Below are positions 47,764 through 59,055 of a stretch of DNA of 64,000 bases, in pieces. Position 1 is the stretch's first letter, and each line of letters starts with the position of its first letter. Location of the stretch: positions 132,138,001 through 132,202,000 of the forward strand of contig NC_092341.1 in assembly GCF_046630445.1 (NCBI RefSeq), given 5' to 3'. The position numbers and the translations under genes were made by a program. Origin of the DNA: Rutidosis leptorrhynchoides. Its lineage: Eukaryota; Streptophyta; Magnoliopsida; Asterales; Asteraceae. The notes beneath the pieces were generated by a model, which had not been told where the DNA came from, did not search any database, and saw only the letters and a program-made list of their open reading frames with translations.

Positions 47764-48509
47764 AATTATACCTTAGAATCACAAATTGCAAGTACTATCG
47801 CGTAGAGGATGAAGAAAGTAACAACTTTAATGCACGAGACTTGTTCTAATTTTGAGTTTTGAGTGGTGTTGTTGTGGGGATGATGATTGATGATGGGAGA
47901 GGGGTTTTGGGGCTGCAAATTTCGTGGATGGGGGTTAGGGTGGAAAGAATGGTGATTAAAAGGCTTTATATACTTATTTCCTTAATTAGGTTAGGGCCTA
48001 TCAAGCAACTAGTAACCCTTTAGTCCAATTTTTAGTCCAACAAGGGGTCCATTAGGGGGGTTCGGCCGAATGGCCTTGGAATTTGGTCTCGGGCTCAGTT
48101 TTTGTTAATTATTCATAAGCGCGTGGTCCGTTTTGAGTGTCGTTAACCGTACCGGGTCTCCGGAACGTTAACTAGTCGTTAAAACGAAATCACCGGGTTT
48201 AATTTACTAAATAAATAATAAATTAAATAATTTTTTCTTAATGTCAATAATTATTAAAAATAATTATTTTATTGTTTTTCTGGGTTCCGTAAACTGAAAA
48301 GTTTTCTAGGCGATTTTCTTAATCGTAACGTTTTCTAGTTATTTCGCCATCCGAAATAAGTTCATAATTTAATATAACATATTAATCCAAGTAATTCAAT
48401 AGGATCAAGTATGCATTTAAATCTATTAAACACATAAGGTTCTAATTAATCACCGTTAAATATTTAACGGACAAGTAACGATAATAAAGGAAAAAGTCGG
48501 GTTGTTACA
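47764..48509 (-). mobile_element. LTR C, partial: host of element A
   Basis: On the minus strand it starts TGTAACAACCCGAC at 48509 and runs to 47764, where element A has inserted. The rest is outside the window to the left. A TATATAAA box (47965-47972, minus) is followed by a leader rich in C and A with CAACAACACC, so the LTR promoter and transcript start are preserved. It borders the Tat-type remnant; whether it is the 3' LTR of that element or a separate insertion is not clear. Confidence 0.65.
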
Positions 48510-48910
48510 ACTTTTATAACTCTAGTTCCTTTATTTTAATTTTAGCATGCTTTTCTTATGTGTTTTACCATGGATTTTATCCTGCATAGGTGGGTAAAAA
48601 CTCTCTTCCTGCAGGATAGTTATACAGTGATCACTTTTAAGGAAAACGTGTTTCCTTACGTCGAGCATTGTGAAGTATATTTTTGCTTCGTTGTTCGGTA
48701 TGATGTGGATTATGACAGGGTTACTTATATCCCGGCTGTCATTTTTCTCACATAATTCCTTATATAGGATTTAATTTTGTTTAGACATTAGTTTATCAAA
48801 AGTAGTTGTGAAAAATTCATTAAGTTATGTGTAGGAAGTTTATAGGCTTCGACTACCAACATTGCATCTTTCAACTACATATTTTTAAGAAAAAAGAAAA
48901 TACAAGACAT

Positions 48911-50212
48911 CTAATGATAAAATTTTCGGAGGTTGGTTCCATTCCATGCTCTGGGAATAGGTTTGCCAGCTGTCGTTTCCAACTTGTAGGAGCCTTTACC
49001 CAGCACTTGTGAGACTACATAGGGTCCTTCCCAATTTGGTTCTAATTTTCCTTCGAATGCCACCTTGCTTGCGCTGTTTAACCTTAGGACATAGTCTCCC
49101 ACTTTGAAGGTCGAGGGCTTCACTCTTTTATTGTAACAGCCTTCAATTGTTCATTTGTATGAGGCTTCACGAATCACATCTGCCTCTCTTCTTTCTTCAA
49201 GTAGATCCAAGTTGACTCGAAGGTTTTCTTATTTATTCTTGTTGTTCACTGTTCTTTCTGTTAGCACTTGTATCTCAGCGGGTAGGACAGCTTCTGTTTC
49301 GTATGCTAGGCTGTAGGGTGTTTCTCCATTGCTTTGCTTTGGTGTTGTCCTGTGTGCCCATAGCACCAAGGGGAGCTCATCAACCCATCCCTTTCTGCAT
49401 TTGCCTAGGCGTTTCTCAATTCCTTTGATTATGTCTCGGTTGGTTACTTCCACCTGTCCATTTCCTTGGGGATGATATACCGAGGTGAAGTTTTGCTGAA
49501 TTTTCAATTGCTCGCAGAATTTTGGGAAAATCCCTTCTGCAAACTGTTTTTCGTTATCCGAGACTATTTCCTTAGGAACCTCGAATCTGCATACAATATG
49601 ATCCCAAACAAACTTTTCTACCTGCTTACCATTGATTGCTACCAGGGGTTTCACTTCGGCCCATTTGGTGAAGTAATCAATTGCTACTAGTAGAAATCTT
49701 GGACTTCCAGGGGTATCGCTGATAGGACCGACTATGTCTATCCCCCATTTTATGAATGGCCAGACTGAGGTGACAGAGACTAGTTCTTGCTTGGGTAACT
49801 TCGGGACATTCGAGTGAATTTGACAGGATTCACAAGCTTGCAGTACCGTAGTCGCATCATGTTGCATTGTAGGCCAGTAGTACCCTATCCTCATGATCTT
49901 CGCTATCACCGACCTTGGCCCTGTGTGAAGACCACATATCCCTTCATGCATTTCTTGGATTATAATAGTAGCTTGTTTTGGCCCCACACATCGAAGCCAT
50001 GGAGTGAGGAAAGATCTTCTATACAATGCTCCGTTCATCATTTTGTAGGAGGGTACCTTTATCCTTATCTTTCTCACTTCATTTTTATCTTCGGATAGTT
50101 TTCCTATTTCAAGATATATTTGCAGTGGAGTCATCCATGTTACCTCATCTTCTTGTATGAGATCATTGACTTCTTCTTCCAGGATTGATTTTTTCTCTAA
50201 CACTTCCACCAA
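48911..50212 (-). pseudogene. Tat-type integrase
   Basis: The zinc domain is EMHEGICGLHTGPRS and CESCQIHSN. The core has WGIDIVGPI, VAIDYFTKWAEVKPL, VSDNEKQFAEGIF (E in place of the usual G after DN) and YHPQGNGQVEVTNRDI, giving D, D and E. C-terminal motifs are LGKCRKGWVDELPLVLWAHRTTP and, after in-frame stops at 49229-49231 and about 49151, KVGDYVLRLN and LEPNWEGPYVV. Core residues are intact but the C-terminal domain is detached by stops. Confidence 0.9.
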
Positions 50213-50273
50213 GACTTCCTTTGCAAGATGTTCAAATGTCAGCGAATCGAGTTTGCTCAGTGCATCTGCCTTC

Positions 50274-51099
50274 TTATTTTGACTTCGTTAGACATGTTTG
50301 ATTTCGAAACATTAAAGTTTCAATCAGTTGCTTCGCTGTCGTCAAGTACTGTTGGATGGTGGGTTGCCTCGCCTCAAAAGTCCCCATGATTTGGTTGGCC
50401 GCCAGTTGTGAGTCAACGAAAGCATGAAGGTGGAGGATTTTTAATTCCTTCACCATTCTCAATCCCGCAAGTAGTGCTTCGTACTCAGCTTCGTTATTGG
50501 TTGTTGCGATTTCAAAATGAAGTGCGTAGGTAAACTCTTTTCCTTCGGGGTTTACTAACATCAGACCAGCGCCTGATCCATCAGAACTTGACGCACCATC
50601 GGTGTACAATTTCCATTCTTCACTTTCAATCCTCGGGTTGATGACTTGAGTGGAGTTCTTTGCGTCTTCTTCATCAATACTGTCTGTTTCGGTGATGAAG
50701 TCTGCCAGAACTTGCCCTTTAATTGCGTGCCTAACTCTGAACTCAATGTCGTGTTCACCTAGCTCGATGGCCCATTTGGCCATTCTCCCCGATTTTTCAG
50801 GTTTCGATAGTACTTGTCTGATTGGTTTATTGGTGAGCACCACTATCTGATGTGCTTGGAAGTATCTTCTGAGTTTTCTGGCTGTGTGGATGAGTGCCAA
50901 CGTGAGCTTCTCAAGCTCCGGGTAATTCAGCTCTGCTCCTTGAAGTACCCAACTGAAGAAGTATATTGGTATTTGCACTCTTTCTCGCTCGGTGACCAAG
51001 ACGGAAGTAATGCACTTTCGAGGTGGCCAAGTATATAAAGAGCATTTCTCCTTCTTCGGGTGAGGTCAAGGTGGGGAGCTTGGCAATGTATTCCTTCAT
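50274..51099 (-). pseudogene. Tat-type RNase H and archaeal-type second RNase H
   Basis: The first RNase H remnant has SWVLQGAELNYPELEKLTLAL and LADFITE at its end. The second domain has WKLYTDGASSSDGSGAGLML (Asp), TTNNEAEYEALLAGLRM (Glu) and HAFVDSQLAANQI (Asp). That second domain is what defines the Tat lineage. A frameshift near 51015-51020 joins it to the RT frame. Another frame change near 50305 and a stop at 50289-50291 separate it from the integrase. Confidence 0.88.
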
Positions 51100-51827
51100 T
51101 TCAACAAATGCTTTCTCAGCTTCTTCGTTCTAGACAATTTTCTTCTTTCCCAAACACCCTTTCAAGATTCTGAAGAAAGCTAGTTTCTTTTCTGCTCCCC
51201 TTGATACGAACCTGCTGAGTGACGCTAATTTTTCATTCAAACTCTGCATGTCTTTTATGGTTGCTGGGGTTTGGAGCTACTTGAGCCTGTCTACCTTTTC
51301 TGGGTTTGCTTGGATTCCCTTTCTGGTGATATAGTACCCAAGAAATTTCCCTTCCTCAACTCCGAAGGAACATTTCTTTGGGTTGAGTTTCATGTTTATT
51401 GCCCGAAGCTTCTCAAAGGTTTCTTGGATGTCTTCTATTAAATTTTCCTCTCTTCAGCTTTTGATTACCATATCGTCCACGTAGGCTTCCAGATTTCTCC
51501 CCAATTGGTTATAAAAGGCTTTGTCAACGAACCTTTGATAAGTTACTCCTGCATTTTTTAACCCGAAGGGCATCTTTTGGTATTAATAAATCCCTTTGCT
51601 TGTGAAGAAGGACGTTTATTCTTCGTCCTCTTTGGCCATTTTGATTTGGTGATACTCTTTGTAAGCATCCAAGAAGCTTTTGTATTGATATCCGTTGACG
51701 GATTCGACTTTCCAATCTATTTCGGGTAGGGATAACAATCTTTGGGGCAAGCCTTATTGATGTTTGTGAAATCAACGCACATTCTCCATCCTCCGTCCGA
51801 CTTCTTTACCATCACAGCGTTGGCTAC
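51100..51827 (-). pseudogene. Tat-type reverse transcriptase, five in-frame stops
   Basis: One minus-strand frame shows SFLDAYKEYHQIKMAKEDE, KMPFGLKNAGVTYQRF, LEAYVDDMV (the YVDD box near 51466-51490) and LNPKKCSFGVEEGKFLGY. In the same frame stops lie at 51130, 51277, 51454, 51583 and 51616. The catalytic box itself survives. The gene is dead. Confidence 0.88.
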
Positions 51828-52718
51828 CTACGAAGGATATTTAGCTTCGTGAATTATTCCTGCTTTTAGTAGACCTTCTACTTCCTTACAGGCCATTTTG
51901 TCTCTTTCAGGAGCTAGGTTTCTTTTCTTCTGGTGTACCAGTTCGAGGTGCTTATGTTCATTCAGTCGATGCTCCGTTACAAAGGGTGACCCTTGTACAT
52001 TTATGGTCCGTGGTATTCCGGTATCACTGTTCTCCCATGCGAATACATCCACGTTGGCTTGCAATAGCTTCCGAAGCTTTTGCTTCGTGGGTGTTGGTAA
52101 ATTCCTCCCTATGCTGATCTCTTGATCTGGAAACATCGAATTCACTGATATGTTTTCTACTTGGGGATCTTCCTCCGATGCCTCTAATATGCATTTGGTT
52201 GGCTCTTTCATTATTTCTTTGATGGCCAAGATCACCTTATCCTTGACATACGTCGAGGTGAGGGTTCCAATACCTTCTTGAGTCTGGAACTTAACCATTT
52301 GATGTATTGTCGAGACAATTATGCCCATCTTTTTCATAGCCACTCTTCCAAGCAAAATATTATGAAGTGAATTTGCTCGGACTACCACAAAATCAATGGT
52401 TTCGGTTCTTGTTAGTGGTGGCTCACCTATTGTGAAGTCAAGATCAATTTCCCCAATTGGCCAACATCTTTCCCCGGATAATCCCACCAATGGTACCCTA
52501 GGAGCACCCAATCGTGCTCTGATTGAGGGACTTAAACGATCGAAGCAATGTTCGTACATTACATCACAGGCGCTTCCGCTGTCAAGGTATATCCTTCGAA
52601 CTTCTCTTCCAAAGACTTTTCCATTGATGGTGACCAGTAGGTCCGAAGGACATATTGTATCGAGGGCTGGAAACGATACTTCACTCCATTCCCTGATGAT
52701 CCATACAACAACCCTCAC
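51828..52718 (-). pseudogene. Tat-type protease and start of RT
   Basis: An open frame of 296 codons. It has VRRIYLDSGSACDVMYEHCF (D-S-G active site), GLSGERCWPIGEIDL and NSLHNILLGRVAMKKMGII, all plant gypsy protease signatures. The RT N-terminal part follows (VFAWENSDTGIPRTI, ERDKMACKEVEGLLKAG). Its initiating methionine is arbitrary: upstream protein (gag) should continue but is cut off at about 52730. Confidence 0.88.
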
Positions 52719-53250
52719 TTTTCCATTCTGAATTTACCAAATTGCCCTTAGGGTTTCATTTCCTGATCCTGTTTATTGTTATTAGGGTTGTTATCCAGAT
52801 ATTAAATGCTCAATAATTAATGCACGTACTTAAACCCTAACCCTAATATTAAATTAATAATATAAACGATATTTAATAAATTAAATGTGACATTTATATA
52901 AATTAAAAACTAATAAGAACTAAGTAAAAATTTAATAAAAGACTTGGACAAAAATGTAAAAGGTTAAATAAAACTTATTTAAAATAAAAGTAACATTTTA
53001 ATAAAAAAATATATATTTAAAATATATAAATAATTAATATGCCGAGTAAATAATAAGAAACATATAATACATATATAATTTATAAAAAAATTCGGCTAGG
53101 TGTTTAAACAAAAGGGAACTTGATCCCTAAGTCATTACTAATACTAATCCTAATCGACTACCTTTTTCTTGTATCTTAATCTTGATCCAAGTTCTTGATC
53201 ACCAAGCAAATCCTAGTAATTGTATTATGTTTAGGACTCTAAACTTCAAC

Positions 53251-53258
53251 TATAAAAA
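53251..53258 (+). promoter_or_regulatory. TATA box of the D-related LTR
   Basis: TATAAAAA followed by GGCC, about 30 bp before the conserved leader start. The matching site in solo LTR D (near 8709) has decayed to CTATAACAC. Confidence 0.6.
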
Positions 53259-54639
53259 GGCCTCATGAATTCCCATAATAGTCATCACACATTAAACCAC
53301 TACATCCCTCCTTGTGCTTGTTTTTTTGTCGACAGTTTAAACCTCCCCAACCCCACCTTTTGTCGACCAAAACAGCCTTGCAAAACATCACCTTAATCGA
53401 CTAAAATAGCCCCTCAATAACCTCACCTGCATCGATTACAACCACCTTCAAAATAGCCACCAAATCGCCGCCTTGTTCAGTCTAAAAATAGTCCTCAATT
53501 GCCATATTATTGCTCCTGTTTTTGCTGTATTTTCGAGCCATAAAAGGCTGCTATTTGCAGCTGCAACACGCCACCTTCTACAGCCTTAAAATCGACTTCC
53601 TGCAGCTCTTGTTGCTGTGTTTTTTGACCACCAAAAACAACCTAAACCACCCTTGTTTGCTGCTGTAAACCGTCACCCAAACAGCCCCCAAAACCCGTCT
53701 GTTTTGCTCCTTTGCTGCTGCTATTTATCTGTCTGCTATCCGCCACTTAAATGCCACCAAAACTGCCACTTTTCGTGCTGTTTTTGCTTCTGTTTTACTG
53801 CTGTCCATCGCCACTTTCACCACAATAGTTCATTACCTTTGTCTTGCTAAAACACTCCTAAGGTATTAACTAAAACTTAACTCTTTTCATTAATTATTAT
53901 AGTTTATGTATAATGAAAGAGATGTACTAAGAACACATAATTATGAACAAAAGATTTATATGGTAGTAATGAGTCAACAAATTAAACTGTTAGTATTGAT
54001 CAATGCATATTTGAAGTTCAACAAACTTGTTTTAATTGTTATGTAACAATAATTCAAATTGTGAGAGTTAGAAGATCAAAACAAGTTTAATTTGGTTTCT
54101 TAGTCATGAAACAATTTTTATAAATTATTACATCCGTAAGTAATCTTCACTATATAATCTTCCAATTTAATTATAAGGATATCAGAATCTTTATGCTTGT
54201 GACTTGAAGACTCTACTAGTATAAAATTTTAAAATATAATTATTATGAATAAGATGTATGCATAATTTTAAGATATGAACTAGTTAATAAGATCAAGTAA
54301 AATTTAGAATATTGTGTATGAAATTGATAATGTTAAAAGAGTATGAATATAAGTTATGATAAAAGATTATGGTAATAAGAACAAGTATTGTGAATGATGT
54401 CTTATAATTATGATCATGTTATTGAAGCTAGTTATATAAATAATGGTTATGAAAATTATAGGTTATGAGTGAAACTAGATAATAATAATAAGTTAAAAGA
54501 TTATGATCATGATTATTGTATATATAAAGATAATGATGATTAAAAGTAAAGATTATGAATAAGAATATTTATGATTTATGATTGTGATTAAAAAGATTAG
54601 GTTCATGATAATTGACTTGTAAATAATAATGATAATGAT

Positions 54640-54790
54640 ATACATACATGCATGCATGCATACGTATGTATGTACATGTATACATTGTAGATATGTGTGT
54701 GTGTGTGTGTGTGTATATGTGAATATATACATACGTGTATATGTATGTATATATACGTATGTATATGTACGGGTGTATGTATGAATGAGT
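54640..54790. repeat. Alternating purine-pyrimidine tract in the D-related LTR
   Basis: CATG repeats, then GTATGTAC, (GT)n and ATACGTATG units, with few breaks. It is the counterpart of 9812-9960. Confidence 0.85.
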
Positions 54791-54901
54791 GTGTATGTAT
54801 AAGTATATAAACTTAGTAAACATAAAAAGAAAAGTAATATAAGTGTATATATATGTATCATCTTTTATTTATATATATATCTAACACTTGCATATAATAT
54901 A

Positions 54902-56169
54902 TGTGACGACCCGGAATATAGTATATAATTTAGTATATAATTTAAGATATAATATATAAACTTGTTCGATTACGATTATATATTTTAATATATATACAAA
55001 TGATATAGGTTCGTGAATCCGAGACCAACCTTGCATTGTTCAGTTTCGTCATCTGTATTTTTACTACAAAATACAATATTGTGAGTTCATTTGCTCCCTT
55101 TTACTCTTTACATTTTTGGGACTGAGAATACATGCGCTGTTTTTATAACTGCTTTATTAAATGCTTTTGAAATATATTTTGAACTGAGAATACATGAAAT
55201 GCTTTTATAAATGTTTGACGAGATAGACACACAAGCAAAATATTTCTCGAATGAATTATTATGCAGACGGAAGTTCTGTGGATTATTATTAAATTAGTTG
55301 GACGTGATAATTGCCACTAATTGTTGTGAATTTTTTCCCCCTGATTATTATTGCTTGGTAACCTAAGAATTAGAAACGGGTATGGCCCTAATTCACGCGA
55401 ATCCTAAAGGTAGCTACCGGGTTTAACAACCCCACCCAGAATGTTCGCTAGACGGAAGAGCTAGTGGGCGTGGTGTTTAGTACTTCGAAGTTTATATATT
55501 ATACAGACGAGATGTTCTGTTTTGGGGATATTAATGATGCGCATTATATGTTAAGGTTGGTTACCATGTTGAGCAATGAAATCGAAATGAATGTTATGTA
55601 TCGAGAAAATGATTTTTATACACAGGTTATGTACATAGGTTTGTGCACGAGATATGTGCACGATTATTTAAAAATCGCGAGGCAACCTACGGGGGAGAAA
55701 AGGATACAAACCTACTCTACTAAGCATTATAAAAAATGGTTTCGTACACGATATAGGTGTACTGTATTTGAATCTCGTGGTCTATCAAAATGATGAATTT
55801 TATTGTTTACGATAAACTTATGAACTCACCAACCTTTTGGTTGACACTTTAAAGCATGTTTATTCTCAGGTATGAAAGAAATCTTCCGCTGTACATTTGC
55901 TCATTTTAGAGATATTACTTGGAGTCATTCATGACATATTTCAAAAGACGTTGCATTCGAGTCGTTGAGTTCATCAAGATTATTATGAAGTCAATTATAG
56001 TTGGATGTATTATGAAATGGTATGCATATCGTCAACTTTCAATGTAAGGAAAGTTTGTCTTTTCAAAACGAACGCAATGTTTGTAAAATGTTTCATATAG
56101 AGGTCAAGTACCTCGCGATGTAACCAAATGTAATGTATTCGTCTAGATGGATTAGAACGGGTCATTAAA
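54902..56169 (+). repeat. 5' LTR of element B, internally deleted
   Basis: Only the first about 15 bases of the LTR start remain, joined directly to text equal to 63096 onward of the 3' LTR. About 2.9 kb (60220-63095 equivalent) is therefore missing. The remaining part includes CATATAGAGGTCAAGTACCT near the end. The terminal CA appears mutated to AA. The ORF at 55464-55793 lies inside the LTR and has no recognised domain. Confidence 0.85.
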
Positions 56170-56171
56170 GT

Positions 56172-56183
56172 TGGTATCAGAGC
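56172..56183 (+). promoter_or_regulatory. Primer-binding site of element B (tRNA-Met type)
   Basis: TGGTATCAGAGC, followed by GGTGGTCTTAGCGAACC, which is identical to the element A leader. Confidence 0.9.
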
Positions 56184-56576
56184 GGTGGTCTTAGCGAACC
56201 AGGTCTTGCATTAGTGTGTCTAACTGATAGTTGTTTAGATGCATTAGTGGGTCTGGACTTCGACCGTGTCTGGATGTCAAAAGTTGTGCATATCATTTCG
56301 TGTCGAGAATTACCTGCATATCATCCTTAAAAAATTACTTGCTTATCATTCTTAGTCTAGACACATCTTATTGCATTGACTGCATGATGAGTGTATAGAT
56401 AAAACTCATACCTTAGCATATCTGTTACTATAAACTTTGACTGACATATTCCGTAAATTCCTCCGCAATCCACCAAATCTTTTATTCTATATATATAGAT
56501 ATTCTATGTAATTAGAATATCATCCGATAGCCAAAAATCATTTCATATCGAAAAATCCTTTACACAATCGTTCGAA

Positions 56577-57080
56577 ATGGAACTCGTCATTAGTTCAAGT
56601 TCTTCGGAACCCGACAGCTAATCCGACATGGATGTTCACCTAAGCTCCGGAAGCAGCGTCACCAGAATCAATCAACCACTCAGCCATCCCCAATTCATCT
56701 GATGAATTCGTAGCTAACTTATTCAATGGAGAGGCGAAGAAGGCGATCCCTTCCACCAACCGAATTCATCTCTTGGTGAAGAACCTGAAGCACTTACCGG
56801 TGAACCTATCCGAAATACCATTTTCAGCCTCATTTCTAGAGTAGCTCGACACGATTATATTCTATCCATAATTCGAAACCTTATTCATCCGCTCGTTCCG
56901 ACCGACAATCATCCCGGAATAATGGAAGAAGTCAACGAGCTTCGCGCTCGAGTAATCAATTTGGAAAATGTGGTGCAAAACCTACCAGCTTCAGCAACAT
57001 CACCTGCACCAATAGTACCACCAACAACCCAAGTTTCAACATCACACGCCTCAACATCACAATCTGTACCTCGAGCATAA
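56577..57080 (+). pseudogene. Gag-like ORF of element B, with several stops
   Basis: Homologous to 14678-15184 and almost the same length (168 codons counting the stop). It has TAA after MELVISSSSSEPDS, two adjacent TGAs, and a TAA in the next few codons, all in the first third. The rest is open and similar: REPIRNTIFSLI-type text, MEEVNELRARVINLENVVQN and a serine/threonine/proline-rich tail ending VPRA. The coiled-coil segment is kept. Confidence 0.7.
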
Positions 57081-58794
57081 TCATCGTTTTACATGACGTT
57101 CTACATCATTTATCTTCGTTCGACGTGGCGATTATGTAATCTTTAATGTTTTAGAGATTATATAATTTTGTTATAAAGGTAAATCAAATGAGTCTAATAT
57201 CATATTGACTCATTAAATCCATGATTACATCTGAAGAAAATATATATGTATATATGTTTTCATAAAGATTGTAATTAAAAATTTCTTTTGTACAAACTGT
57301 TAATGGTGAAAATATTTTAACGGGTAGGTAATACCCTAGAAATATTTAGATTTCACATTAATAAGTTACACTGTACATTCTTCGAATCTGATTCAACTAT
57401 CAATTACTATCCTACTTACATCCACAAGATATACGAATCCGTTCACAACAAAATAACCATTTTCATTCAATTTCATATTTGGATTTTGAACTACCAGAAT
57501 CCAACAAGTGGCATAATGAAGAAAACATTAGAAAAAATAAAATTTGTTAGAAACAAACAAATTAATTATGAGAAATTTTCTTAAGAATCCACGCTAACAA
57601 AATCCTAGCTAACTGTTCCTAGCTAACTGTTAAGTCCTCATTACATTTATTTATCGCAATTTATTTACCGCAATTTAATTCTCGCAATTTTATTTATTGT
57701 CATTTAATTTCTGTTATTTATTTTACGCACTTTAAAAATCAGGACACGTATGAAAGGTTTTGACATATCATATCGACGCATCTATATATATTATTTGGAA
57801 TAACCATAGACACTCTATATGCGGTAATGTTCGAGTTAGCTATATAGGGTTGAGGTTGATTCTCAAATAATATATATACTTTGAGTTGTGATCGAGTCTG
57901 AGACCTGTATACAATGGGTCACGACACGTATTAATTAATTCAAATATTATATATTAAATTATATATGAAATGTTGAACTACTAATTGTGGACTACTAACT
58001 GTGGACTAATAACATTGGACAATTAAAATGAATTAAAATATTGATTATAACATATGAAACTAAACATTTCTTCAAGTTTGCCACTTGATTTCATCTTAAA
58101 CTTCATTTGTATCTTGACGATTACAATCTGCGTTCAAACCTTTCATGATTCTTGAAAACACCTCAATCGAGAGGATAAACCAACCGCATTTCATCTACGG
58201 GAGAAAAGATTGATGCATACAGTTATGCACCTGAAAACACTCGGAACCTGAGTAAACGTTTAACACGTATCTGTGCTAACTCCATTAGCGTTGTTATTAC
58301 CGAAAATAACTTTGCAATCCCTCTCCAAATTAGCAAATTTTGTCACAGCTTTAGCAAATCAATTTCGAATTTTCACTCAGAATAGTCTTATTATAACCTT
58401 GATATATAAGTTTGCCCTTCGTCATCATTACCGGAGAACCATTTATATCCCACCACATTAGCAGCCAACTTACCAGCAACTTCATTAATCTTTGACTTTT
58501 CGAAAAACCATTATATTTGTTCATTAAAACCCTATCATATACTCATCTGCATCTTGCAACGAGAATTTTCATGCCAATTACCAAGAATCAGTAATCAGTA
58601 TTTCGAATCTCGCAGTGTTTCTACATCAACAGTTATATGAATATGTATAACATTTATCTCTTAGAATTATGACCTTCAATTCTGAATTTCTTAAAAGCAA
58701 CCAGTCTGCGAATCAATTCTCTGAGTATCAAAAGAACTGATAAAGCAGCAAAAACTATAAATGACTTTAACAGTCAAAAGTTTGATGATAAAGA
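57081..58794 (+). other. Non-coding middle of element B
   Basis: About 1.7 kb colinear with 14650-12900 of element A. The small ORF 58273-58461 corresponds to a frame in A (13100-13438), but reading frames have drifted differently in the two copies, so I do not treat it as a gene. Confidence 0.6.
57316..57330 (+). promoter_or_regulatory. Internal copy of the polypurine-type site (element B)
   Basis: TTTAACGGGTAGGTA, identical over 15 bases to the terminal site at 60189-60203. The position relative to the gag-like ORF matches element A. Confidence 0.5.
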
Positions 58795-59055
58795 ATGGAT
58801 TGTTGGAAACGCTCAATAGAAAATTTAGTACCGAATAGTGGATTATGCAAAACTATGAAGGAGACTGTGGTCAAATCACAAAGACTAAATCTATTTTCAA
58901 AGAATCCAAATGATTCAGTATCTGCTGAAGTCATTAATGAATACCTTGCTCCTGACCATACACTTTTACGAACAAATCTTCTACATCATCCTTCGATCTT
59001 AGAAATTCTAAGATATCATCCTATCTTTCATTATAAATATCCTCAATATTTTTGA
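58795..59055 (+). CDS. Small ORF (86 aa) of element B
   Basis: The last 66 residues (MKETVVKSQRLNLFSKNP to KYPQYF) match the element A ORF at 12641-12841 with the same stop position. The first 20 residues are an extension specific to this copy and the true start may be the shared methionine at 58858. No domain is recognised. Confidence 0.4.
   Translation: MDCWKRSIENLVPNSGLCKTMKETVVKSQRLNLFSKNPNDSVSAEVINEYLAPDHTLLRTNLLHHPSILEILRYHPIFHYKYPQYF

Larger units (their letters stand above)
48510..52730 (-). mobile_element. Truncated Tat-type Ty3/gypsy element
   Basis: Minus-strand protease, RT, RNase H, a second (archaeal-type) RNase H and integrase are present in order. Gag is absent: homology ends at about 52718-52730, where D-related LTR sequence begins. 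The dual RNase H identifies the Tat group (Tat/Ogre/Retand). Many stops show that it is old. The 400 bp between the integrase end and LTR C (48510-48910) is AT-rich and non-coding. Confidence 0.85.
52731..54901 (+). mobile_element. LTR related to solo LTR D, truncated by element B
   Basis: Homology with 8560-10050 of LTR D covers the promoter and leader (GATCACCAAGCAAA, CATGAATTCCCATAATAG type text) and the alternating tract. A TATA box, TATAAAAA, is at 53251-53258, with a leader rich in CTGCTG and CCACC after it. The left boundary is uncertain; ACCAAATTGCCCTTAGGG near 52736 resembles LTR 5' ends. Its right part is cut by element B at 54902. No protein is recognised; the 53617-53850 ORF lies in the leader and looks incidental. 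Confidence 0.7.

Noticed and set aside
55464-55793. A 109-codon ORF, similar to one at 63630-63890
   Set aside because: It lies within LTR sequence of element B and recurs only because the LTRs are copies. The two frames diverge near their ends and no domain is seen.
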